From Citrus sinensis (lineage: Eukaryota > Streptophyta > Magnoliopsida > Sapindales > Rutaceae), in NCBI RefSeq assembly GCF_022201045.2, contig NC_068564.1, positions 2,542,001 through 2,606,000 on the forward strand: DNA of 64,000 bases. Reading direction: 5' to 3'. Under the pieces are notes generated by a model, which saw only the letters and a list, made by a program, of their open reading frames with translations, ran no database searches and was not told the origin of the DNA. A program made the position numbers and the translations under genes. This document shows positions 9,901-20,570 of this stretch, in pieces. How positions within the stretch are numbered: the stretch's first letter is position 1; every line of letters starts with the position of its first letter.

Positions 9901-12321
9901 TAATACACAATGGACATATAGGAGCACCAGAAACTAGAGGAAATAACAAATTATTTTACAATGAAATTACATGAAAGAACTATTTAAAGAAGATACTGGA
10001 AGCTATTTGAACAATCTCGGAAATCACTAGTTTGAGTTTCTAAATAAATCTGCAGTCCCTGAAATTCCCTTTATTACTTCTTATTTAGATACAATATACA
10101 CCGCAGTTAACGGATATGCTCTGTGTGATCTTTTCTTGTTCGCACCCACCAATATCTTGCTAACAGAAAGCTCAGCAACATTTTGTGGCATCAACTGAAA
10201 CACCACCTGAAAATAGAGGATATTAAATACTGAAGCTCGCTGATCAGTGCAAACGCAACTAGTATACAATCCATCTTTTTGTTGGAAAAAAGGACTTGAG
10301 ATACTTTAATAATGCCATTGATTCTGCAAGACTACATAGATTTGTAAACATTCATTTTTTTAGGTTTGGTGGTGGCATATTAAACTGTGATGGAGTGCAT
10401 GTTTATTATTAGATATTTCACTGCTGTTGGCCCATATGTTTATCCGTACTCGAATCATTACATTCTTGAAAACAGTTTTCGATATTTTCAACCTCCAAAG
10501 ATGCCATATATACCCAATAATAGGACAAGAAAGTACTTTTAGTAACTTGCTTTGTCGAAATTATACATTCTTGCAGCATTTATGGCATTCAATTTTTTAT
10601 TATTTTCCTTCTTTCCATGCAATGCCAGGTGGAACTGTTGTTTGCATTAAAATTCTCAGTTACCTATTTTTATTTTTATTTTTATTAATTTTATTCTTCT
10701 TGTCTTTTCTCAGTCGCCGACAGCTACCAAGAAACAGAAATTAGAAGTCACTGGGACAGAAACAGATATTACAAGCCAGAGTACAAAGTTGAGTGAGGTA
10801 GCGAAGGATGAAGATGCACTTGATTCTGCGGGTACGAGAGAATGCATATCCCACTCTGAACATACTTCTGGTCAGGGTAAAGTCCTAAATATCCATCTCA
10901 GCTTGACACATTGTTTTAATGTCCACTAACAAGGAGACTCTTCAATTGCCATGCAATCATTTAGGGAACTTGTAGCAAGCAAACAAGATACACCATTTGA
11001 TCTTTTGTTATTTACAGTATCTGCTGATATTGGAGGATGTATTCTTGGTTTCCTTGGGTTCTCACGAATGTCCGTTACTAATTGAAATCTTGCCTTTAAT
11101 ATAAATTTAATGCATATTGCAGTTGAGGCTGGAACCGAGCTGAGGGGTTCAAACCTTTCAGAAGCCAAGGATTCTGACAAAATGGATTACAGGAAAGATT
11201 CTGATAAAAACGTGCTTTCAACTCCTGTAGTGGTAGTCCTCCCACAGGGGCAGTCATCAGATGTTGGGGAGATGATGGATGAAACTATGAATACCACACT
11301 TGGAAAGAGTATGTCCAGGAAGAAGAAAGTGTTTGACTTGCCTCGTCGAGCTTCAAAACGACTTGCTGGGCTTGCACTTGATCCAACACCAGAACTAAAA
11401 ACTAGTAATCGAGTGCGTCGTAAACAGTCGGATAAGATAGAAGCCAGTAGTACAGTTGAGGCTTTTTGCTCTGGCAGTCAGGTACATCTGGCATCACAGC
11501 AACCAGATCAGCTTGAGGCCAAGCCTGAAGCAAACTGCGCCTTTGACACTTCTAAAAGCACAGAAGTTTCCTCGGCTACAAGTGAGGCCAAGCATCCTTC
11601 TGGGGATCTGAATGCCTCTTCAGGAAAGATTGAAACGGGATGTAAGAGTGACCAGCCGCAAGGATGTGCTGTCGATTTGACTATGAAGCATCCAGACAAT
11701 ATTGAAACTGACATCGAGGCTGATAAGAATCCGAGTCCCCTTATTGACCTGCCTTTTGGGGATTTATTGTCAGACCCTTGTATTGCATTTGCAATTAAAA
11801 CTCTTACTGGAGAAACTTTTGAGACTTCCAGTGACAAAGAAGTGTCGCTTGAATCAAATAGTGGCAAATCTGAGGGCTTTGCATTTTTGGAAGGGCAAGC
11901 TGGAAAGAAAAGGGAGAATGAAGGCGAGGAAAAACAGGAGAACCTAGCTACTTCAGAAGAACAAGCCGCAAATGTTGAAAGCAAACTTAAAACTGATGAG
12001 AAGCTGGAAAATCCCCTCGATTTGCCTTTTGCAGATATCTGGAGAGACCCATGTATTGAGTTTGCCATAAAAACTCTTACTGGTGCAATCCCAGTGGGTA
12101 ATGATTGGGACGTCCAGGATTACTTCCAGCAGCAAATTAACTCATCACAAACACAACCGAATAACAACTTCTGCCAAACTGAGTTCTTGTGCCAGCAATT
12201 TGACTCCCTGGAGAAGCCCGTGTCAAGAGAACAAGCTCGGACAGGTAACTTAAGCATCCAAAATCCAGGTGGATCAGGTTTTCACCAACAAAGTGAAAAG
12301 AGGTGCAATGAATGCCATTGA
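6917..12321 (+). CDS. MBD13: methyl-CpG-binding domain protein 13-like
   Basis: Five coding exons: 6917-7003, 9089-9184, 9482-9631, 10714-10876, 11123-12321. All junctions are GT-AG and in phase, giving 564 residues. Exon 1 (ELLPDGCRVEVRVRKNGKK) looks like the first half of an MBD fold. Exons 2-3 encode a complete MBD (about residues 38-90: LPPGW, GRKVRRDPYYIDP, GYIFRSMKDAVRYVE). An acidic stretch (DEEDLEDDKD) and a long Ser/Glu/Lys-rich region follow. The C-terminal part holds the motif DPCIxFAIKTLTG twice (about residues 375-395 and 466-486), each preceded by LPF(G/A)D, as in the MBD13-type plant proteins I recall. A basic stretch (RKKKVFDLPRRASKR) is a likely nuclear signal. Plant MBD proteins are nuclear; whether this class binds methylated DNA is uncertain. 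The stop at 12319 follows a low-complexity tail, so the exact C-terminus is less sure than the core. Confidence 0.87.
7436..8330. repeat. diverged tandem duplication inside MBD13 intron 1
   Basis: Bases about 7436-7850 and 7932-8330 align along their length, offset by about 496. Shared landmarks include GAAGAATT, TTGCATGTAA, TTTAGCTTGTTTGTAAATTTT, GAATTGAAATGGTGGAGAT, GGCATTCTC and GTATTTGAAAA. Many substitutions separate the two copies. Confidence 0.85.
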
Positions 12322-12936
12322 AGGGCAATCTGCATGAACTAACTTCCAATTGTATAGTCAGAAAGCTTTGTAGAACAGTGCTTTAAACCTTTTCGGCAGT
12401 CGCTGTGCATCAGAAATTTTCATTGGGATACCGATGCTTAGTAACATTAGCTTCTTTAGCCGGTAAACTCTCTAGTTAGCTTGACAGTCCAAATGTAATA
12501 AAAAAAAACCTTTTCTGAGTTTGGTAGTGCTAGTGTTTAGTTGAAGACTTGGAACCTTTTTTTAAAAACTTTCCTGGAATTCCCTTCTTTTATTCTATTT
12601 TCTGTTTCTTCGTTGTTTGTCTAACCTACGATGTTGATCAAAGATAATGTTGTTGATCAGTGTTTAGTATTTCCGTTTCGGAATCCAGCACACAAGGGGA
12701 AATTTGGATTTTCATTATTCAATGCTGAAAAAAGCATTCTATTTTTAACCCCCTTAATGGCTAAAATGAACATTTTGAATATAAATATCTTTGAGTTATC
12801 TGTCATGTACTCGTGTTAGACTGTCTATGAGTAATCGGTAAGTAATTAATTCACAGAATGCTCGTTTATTTAACGCGACTTACAAGTATTTATATTTGAA
12901 ACACTTATTTTTTGATAATAAAGTAAAAAGAAGAAG

Positions 12937-12967
<31 letters not shown>

Positions 12968-13247
12968 GGGGTTGTTTTTGTAATAAGGTTGGATTTTTAG
13001 AAATTGAAAGAAAATTTTTTTTTTTTAAATAATGAAGGCCCTCCTCAGCAATAGATTAAACGACATCGTACATCTCCAAGGCGCCAGGACCCAACTGCTT
13101 GCCGCCAAAATTCCCAAATCAATGTTCTTCTCTTCTCTCCCACGAGCCCAAAGGTTAAATTTTCATTTTAGCCTAATATTGCAATCTAGCTTAGAAAAAT
13201 CAAGGCGAAAGAAAAAAATAAAATAGAGAGAGAGAGAGAAAAAAAAA
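12322..13247. other. MBD13 3' region and CTF8 promoter
   Basis: No gene is seen. It contains the likely 3' UTR of MBD13, with AATAAA-like signals near 12494 (GTAATAAAA), an AAG microsatellite, and the 5' leader of CTF8 ending in a GA run (13225-13239). Confidence 0.6.
12928..12966. repeat. (AAG)n microsatellite
   Basis: Thirteen uninterrupted AAG units. Confidence 0.95.
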
Positions 13248-14255
13248 ATGCAGATTCGAATCAAGTGTGGCTGCGGTGCGGAGTCTTGTAGAGAATGGGC
13301 AATCATAGAATTACAAGGCTTCGTCGAAGTTCAACCCTCTTTTCAAGATCGCCTCCAGAACCTCGTCATTGGTCAACTTTGCCGACCTTCATCTCAGGTT
13401 TTAAGATTTTAATAATAAGATTTACGTTTACTTTCTCTACTTATTTCATCATCTGAAGCAGAATAATTGCAAGCATGCCCCTGATTCTGGGTTGTACTGT
13501 TTTGCTTTTTTTTCAGGAGAGCTATACTTTCACAGTTGGGTACCATGAACTGACGGGGTCAAAAGTGCCCTTGAAGAAGCCATTGCTGGTGCTGAAGAAA
13601 GTGAACTGTATGGATGTCGATCAGAGCTGTGAGGGTAGTTCAGCAGGGACGGATTTGGAAGTTGTTGGGATTATTCGACACCGGATTCTGTTCAACACCA
13701 GACCACAAGCCCTAATATCCAGTACCAGCAAGCTTCTTCTTCCCCTTTCTTAAATATGATTTAACTCTTAATTGTGCATTGCTAGTTTCTTGACTCTTGA
13801 CTCATATGTGCCAGTAGTAAGTATTCAGGTTTGTTGCTGATTTACATTTTTTGGTTTCTTGAGGGAATATTTACGATGCAGCAAGCCTCCACTCTTTGTT
13901 TAATATCTCTTAACAATTACAGTTAATATAAACATGCATCTAAGTAGATTAATCTTCTAAGACTGGTTCGAAAAAAAAAAACTTAAATCTTTTAAGCAAC
14001 ATGCATTCTTTACTCGTGGGGAAGTATAATGTTACAAAACTTACTCTTGTTTATTTTTGTACAATACCATCTTCATTGGATTACATTGTGCGACTTCCTT
14101 GCCCAAAAGAGAAATCAATTTACTTGACATTCCTTAGTTGAGCACTTATTTAACTTTACAGCTCTGCAACAGAATTAATTTAGTACCTAAAAGAAGATCA
14201 ATTGAAGCCTCCTTTCTCACCCTTTTGTTTTTGTTGTTTTGTTCCAGAACCATAA
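13248..14255 (+). CDS. CTF8: chromosome transmission fidelity protein 8 homologue
   Basis: Three coding exons: 13248-13397, 13517-13721, 14248-14255, giving 120 residues, close to the usual length for CTF8. In yeast and animals CTF8 joins CTF18 and DCC1 in the alternative RFC clamp loader that supports sister-chromatid cohesion and PCNA loading. Conserved features seen: MQIRIKC at the start, EWAIIELQG (residues about 16-24), GYHELTGSKVPLKKPLLVLKK (exon 2), and the C-terminal signature GIIRHRILFNTRPQALIS. The donor of intron 2 (A|GTACCAG, 13722) is weak; the acceptor (TTCCAG, 14247) is good. Exon 3 then reads Lys, Pro, TAA. Beyond that TAA the same frame stays open for 28 codons (PVVKKRANPQ...), which looks like former coding sequence. 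Retention of intron 2 would end at 13753 with a ten-residue unrelated tail. Confidence 0.87.
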
Positions 14256-14726
14256 CCTGTTGTGAAGAAAAGAGCTAATCCGCAGCTTCTCAGTACTCGT
14301 CAAGTAGAATGGAATCCATTTGCATCAGTGGGTTTGAGTTGAAGCAAGTGCTTTTAATTTTCAGTATTAGCTAAATGTGTCAATCTGCCAAGCCAGGCTT
14401 ATAGACTATAAAAGACTATTCATGTCACAAGAACATAAACCTTGTGTATATTTCTGTCATCATTGAACATTTTGACAATTTAAGGCTTTAAGATTCTAAT
14501 ACAAAGAGGCGACACAGGTAATCTCTTCATATGGGTTTTGCCCATGGAATTAGAATCAAAACTTTCAAGAATTAAGACTATTTGAATCCCACAACAATTA
14601 AAACAAGAAAGCACCGATTGGTAGAATCAACCTCTAATCATGGCAAATTTTAATGTCAATCCTGATTTATTTACAGAAGCTACAAAAGGCAGAGGACATC
14701 AGCTGTGATTTAATATAATGTTCCTA

Positions 14727-16607
14727 CTAAACTGAACCAGTACTTGCACCAGCACGAGCTCTCAACATTTCAGTTCTCTTGCTCCTCTCCATTACCTCGA
14801 CCAACCACTCTACACTTTCTTTTATTCCGAATCTGCAACCAAATTTCAAATGAGATCACTTCTGCTGTTTAGGTGCACATTTCGGTGCCCAAAAGATTGT
14901 TGATATGGAGTAAGGAAAATTTGACTACAATCCCAACTCTATACAATTATACATGCAAGATCAGATTGCATATTTTACTAGCTTTTTGTCTTCCTGTGAA
15001 CCATCTAACTTACCCATCATAACCTGACACTGCTTCAAACATGCAAACCCGTTCATCCAACTTCTTAAGGTCTAGATATCGTGCTAGTTCATCAGCTGAT
15101 ACAGCATCAGGAAGATCCTGGCATTGAAACAACTCACAAAATGACTACTGATATTGGAAAATTCAACAAAGAAGATATAACAAAATAAATTACCTGTTTG
15201 TTTGCTAGTATCAAAAGTGGCGCTCCTTGCAAATCCTCATTCCGAAGAACCTTTTCTGGTATGAAAAAATTTAAGATATGAGTACATTGAGGTATTGCAA
15301 ATTCCAACCTTCCTCACAAGAGACTGAGAATGACAAACTATTCAAAAGTTCCATATAACTTGCCTAGAGCAGTTTTTGAATCTTCAAAACGTGAAGGGCA
15401 AGCAGCATCAATTACAAATACCACAGCATGTGCCTCTTCATAATATTTCTCCCAAATTGAACGAAGGCCAGGCTGAAAAAAATCATCAATGACCAGGACT
15501 TCAGGTTTGCAGTGGATAATATATAGTCCACAAAAGTTACACATCAAGAATGTAGCTAATTTTGTCTATCAAACAAGACAATCATAAGCAGTTAACCTCA
15601 CATGGAGCAAGAAAACATCCTTTTCAGAACCTAAATTTTCAGCTCCTCTTTCCCATTTTGATTTTAAAAATATGAAAATTGACAGCTAAGGAGGCCTGAA
15701 GACTAAAATCAGCTGAATAAAGCTGGATGCCATAAAAGTCAAAATTTAAAAGCCTAAGGAAACCTGAAGCTAGTGTTTCCAGAAATGTAATATCATGAAA
15801 ACTGTTAGTTCTAGCATGAATCATTTTAATAGGTGGAAAATCACAGGGCTAAAATATAATTGACCAGTACAAAACAACTGTAATTAATCATGATAGATTT
15901 TATTTGAGACTACTTGTAGAAGCTAAAATGTTTTCTACTATTTCTTAGCCATCTCCAGACTAATAAGTAACATTGTCAGTGTGAACTTGATTATTTATAC
16001 CAATAATGAAAATCAAGAAATTGTTACATAACTGAAAACAACACATAATAAGCAAGCAACTCTTAAAGCTGTTAGAATCAATAAAAATCAAGATCTACCA
16101 CATATCTGCTAATCATAACCACAACCATGTTACTATAGCATGAGGAAGCAGCACCTCTGACTTATTTAAGTGTAACTGAAAATAATAATAATAATAATTA
16201 TTATTAAAATATTGATGGTTTCGCTCACATGCCTGACCACCCAGATCCCAGAAGACCAGCTTTGAATTTGAAACTTCAATACGACCAATATTCAGTCCCA
16301 CAGTAGGAACAATTCGATCAGGTGGGAGGCCTTCCACATTTGAGTAGACAGACTTCAACTTCTCCAACAAAGTCTACAAATTAAAAGATAATATCATGAA
16401 TTCAACAGATACATTCAACATAGATAAAGCCAAGATAAACGATTAATATTGATGGAGTTTCGGAGAAGCAAAATGTAACAACTATAATTAAGAGAAGTCG
16501 GCAAAGCATATTACCGTTTTCCCAGCCTTGTCAATTCCAAGAATGAGCACATGAAACTCAGTCTTAGTAAATATATACTTCCAAAGTCCATAAAACAGCG
16601 AGAACAT
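14727..16607 (-). CDS. ARLB1: ARF-related small GTPase (ARFRP1/ARLB1 type)
   Basis: Six coding exons on the minus strand: 16607-16515, 16373-16233, 15472-15364, 15255-15194, 15117-15014, 14832-14727, giving 204 residues. GTPase boxes seen: P-loop GIDKAGKT (residues about 24-31), switch I region with TVGLNIG, switch II WDLGGQ, NKQD across exons 4-5, and a C-terminal helix (KESVEWLVEVMERSKR). Residue 2 is Phe, not the Gly that ordinary ARFs myristoylate, as in the ARFRP1/Arl3p branch. In other eukaryotes that branch sits at the trans-Golgi and brings in Arl1 and golgins. Two of the five coding introns start with GC rather than GT (see findings). A 5'-UTR exon begins at 16655 (after CAG); a further leader exon probably lies near 17944-17990, leaving a long leader intron. 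Confidence 0.93.
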
Positions 16608-16655
16608 CTCTAACTTCTTTAACGTTAATTTGTATTTATTCCCGCTAACCTTCAA

Positions 16656-17945
16656 CTGTGAGAAGAAAAGGGCTTCATAATACCAAAGTCTCACTCATGT
16701 ACACTGCTTGAAAAAAAAAATTAATAAGGTCCAATTATTAAAAAAAATTATTAATCAAGACTGGTCAACAAAAAACAAAAGAGCCAAATCAAGGTATTGA
16801 AGTTGAATTCATGTAGCTCAATCTTTGTTTACTCTTAATCACATATTAGTATAGAAATATGATTATCACACATCCAGAAATTATTAAGGTCCAATTATTT
16901 CGAACATCCAATCTAAAATACAATTGACATGCAACAAACACTCTGTGGCCAGTTTAAATTCATAGCAAACACTTATGCCAGGAAAACTTGAAAAAAATCT
17001 CATGCATTAAACTTGTAAGACCTCAATTATACACACGTACAAATAATGATAGGAAATCTAGCTACTGAACAACTGATCAAACTTATGGCCTCAGATAGTG
17101 TGGAGGAAAGCCAATTCCAACTATTTCAACATTGACGCTTAGCAGAGGACCTGAAGTGTTTGATAAAAATCCACTTTTACTTGGAAGCTAATAATATATC
17201 AACCACTCTTACTTACCAACTACAGCATCTATTCTACAACAGCAGTGGATTAAAAGCCACAAAACCTCAATTCCAAACATACTCTTTGTCAGGTAGACTT
17301 GCTTTTAAACTACATCTCTAATTGTAACTGTAACTGCATTCAGGGAAAGACAACTTATGCAATTTTTTTCTTCAATCAAGCTTCTTTTTCTACCAATAAA
17401 ACTACATCCGAAGCATCCAAAAGAATACAACAGTTGGATCTTAGTTTTAACAAGAAGTGAAAATTCAACAATAGATTTTGTCGTTAACATGACACTTCTT
17501 ATTATCCTAGAGCATATGATCTTAGAGCCAAACCAATGAAACAGCCCAATTTAATTACATCGAATTATACATTCCATATTCTTGGAATGTCTAAAAAACC
17601 AAATAGGAGCAAAAGAATAAACAAATTGGATCTAATCACCAAGTATTACAGCTACAAATAAATAATGTGCTAAAAAATGAGATCCCATCTACCTACTGAG
17701 GAAAACAAACCGACCCACAATCATATACGATTTAAAAATGGAAATTGAACATAAACCCAGTAATTTTCCAGCAATGGAAGTAATATTGCCAAAGATAAAG
17801 AGAAAAAACGAGATCAAGGAAAAAGGATCACGACATTACATGTTACATATTCATGTATAATAAAGCTGGAGCTTGGAGATATTAATTCAAATAGACAAAT
17901 TTTATTCGCTTAAGTTGAATGTAAAATAGATCAAAAGCGCGTACT
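16656..17945 (-). other. probable 5'-UTR intron of the ARFRP1-like gene
   Basis: No coding region is seen. The acceptor (CAG read on the minus strand, 16656-16658) is clear. The upstream leader exon near 17944-17990 is inferred from pyrimidine-rich sequence and a TATATAAAAA-like box on the minus strand near 18026-18037. Confidence 0.45.
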
Positions 17946-17990
17946 TTTGAGAGATTGAAGAAGAGAGCTCTCGGCAATCCCTCCTATTGG

Positions 17991-20510
17991 CTCTGCATAT
18001 GAGAGCTTATTTTAGGTATCGAAGTTTTTATATATTGTTTTTCTTTTTCTTCTTTTTCCTTTTTTTTTAAAAATTAGTTTATTCTTTTATTTACTTATTT
18101 TGATACGATATTCCCAATTTCCCATACGATACTCCTCTCATTAAAAATCACGCCACAAGAATAAAACTCCATGTGATGTGGCATGTAGCAGAAGTTTACA
18201 CCCAAATTTTTTCAAGAAAAAATAATTTGGATAAAATACACATTTTTGTTTTAATAATTTTAACTCATTTCATATTAAAAAACTAACTTTTTTTTTAATT
18301 ATATGATCCTAAAAAGCTTGTTTATTGAATTAATTACATTATAATCGTTAAAACTAGGACAAACAATTAATAATTTTTTACTGTGAAATTATTAAAAAAA
18401 AGTTCTTACTTAACTTTATAAAAAGGAAAATTATCTATTAGAATAAACTCTATTTAGATTATCTCTATTTAATGAGTAATGAGTTACCCTAATTAATTTT
18501 AATTGAGATTAAGGTGTTAGAATTTTTATTTATTTATTGAAAAATAATTTTGATTAAGGGACATATAACTTTTAAAATAATTGTTGTTAGCTGTTCTGTA
18601 AAAATTATCAATTGAAAAAAAAAATTAATTAAATATTTAATAAAATTTTACTTTTAAAAGTACTATGAGTTTTATAATTAATTGTATGTGTTTGATAAAT
18701 CTTATTATTAAACTACTGTAAAAATATAAATAACTAAATTAAATAAAATTTATTTATATATTTATAAACACATATATATAATATTTTTATTGTGTATATA
18801 TAATAATTAATAACTAAAATAAATATTTTATATTATTTATTTTATTTTTTATTCTATTACCTCAATATAATTAGTAATAATAACAATCTCTTTAATGATT
18901 TTATTTATAAATCAATAAGAATAATTTCAAACTTTTATAACATATATCAAGATTTCTACGAAATTACTCTTTTCTTATTTTTTAAAACTTATAGCGATTT
19001 TACTAAAAATAATTTTTTTTAAAATTTTCTAAATACTAATTTATAATTTTAAAAAACATTTCTCAACTTCTCAAAGACAATTCCAAAACGGACGCTAATT
19101 CTTTGACATTCTCTGCAAATTTATCCAGGAACTTACAGAGTAGTTGAAAGGACGAAAGAAGTCAAATCAACGGAAATTTGCGGTCATTCCACTGCAGATG
19201 GATAGATGATAGCCCACCCTTGCTGTCCGATTTAATTAAACCGCCAAAACATATTGTTTCGACCGACAAGGGCATTATTGGAAATAAAAAATAGGTCAAT
19301 ATTACCTGATAATAGAAAACGGGGAGCACACGCGGAATAAAAACTTCCCCAAGGACGTTTTACTGGTAAAAGTTTCTCCCATTCAAATCATTATTATCTT
19401 TCTTTCCTTTTTTTTTCTTTCTTTCTTTTTCTAAATTTCATTTTCCTTTAACAATTTTTATTTTCCTGCATTTTCTCGGTTGACAAACAGACTCGTAAGG
19501 ATCCGTTTTTATCTGATATTTCTCCTATTTTGTAAGATACATGCAGTTTATTTCAGAATTTAATGATCCGTGGCTTGAATTAGTTTGATTAGTTTCATAT
19601 ATGTCTCGATTCATGAGCTATAGATTACTGTGCCTGATTCTTGCTATATATATATTAATTATCCTAGCTTCAAATTTAGGTTTTAACAAGTATTTTATGG
19701 ATAAAATTTATTTTTAATTACTATTTTTCCTTGATTTTGGTAAGTTTCTTTATCATGATCTCATTAAATAGTGGATTCGTCTTCTTAGTGCATTTAATTA
19801 TTTTTTTTCAAAATTCATACAAGCTTAGATTTAGAGGTTGAAGTTTCATATACTAATTCAGGTATCAAGAGCATCGAGATGCAATTTGAACAAATGAAGG
19901 CTGAAAAGTTATGTTGACATTGTATGTATAGTCGTTTCATATTCCGTTGTTAAAGCTTTATGTAGTAGCTATAACTCCAATTCGCCGGAAAATATCTGAA
20001 TTTTTTCTTTTTCTTGTTGCCTCTCTATTTTTACCTTTTACTCAAGTTACCATTAGTATGTAATTTGTCTTCATTGTTCATCACATGCTGACATTACACC
20101 ATTATGACTTTTAAATGTGCTTGCTCAGTTCATTTTTTCTCTTGTCTTGTATAATGTTAATCGACTGAAACTGTTTCTTTTGGGTGTTAGAAAGAGCATT
20201 TTACCCTTCAATATTGTTGGTTGAGAAATCGATGGCAGCTATGCATATTTAGGATTTCAGAGAGTCTTATTCATCATTCTCATCTTGTAGAAAGAGCATT
20301 TAACCCGTCAATATTGTTGGCTGAGAAACGGATTGCAGCTATGCATATTTAGTCATCTTGTCCCCTGGCCTACAAGAACAGTGATATTAATGGATATGTA
20401 GAATTTGTTAGTCTATTGTTTTATATCTCTTCTACCAGATAGCGCAAGTACTTTTTACTTGGCATCAAAATTTTAACAAGTGCTTTCGTTTGTTTTTTCC
20501 TTGATATCAG
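17991..20510. other. AT-rich intergenic DNA between two divergent genes
   Basis: No coding gene is seen. The left edge is the minus-strand promoter of the ARFRP1-like gene. The right half (from about 19330) should hold the promoter, leader exon and leader intron of the inhibitor-2 gene. A local direct repeat is present: GAAAGAGCATTTTACCCTTC... at 20189 and GAAAGAGCATTTAACCCGTC... at 20290, about 60-75 bases each. Confidence 0.5.
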
Positions 20511-20570
20511 GTCGATTGAGTGATTGCCTGGCTTGCTCTCTGTGTTGAAGAAGATAACTTGTCTTGTGAA

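Noticed and set aside
11508-12068. 186-codon minus-strand frame rich in Ser and Phe
   Set aside because: Antisense shadow of the last MBD13 exon.
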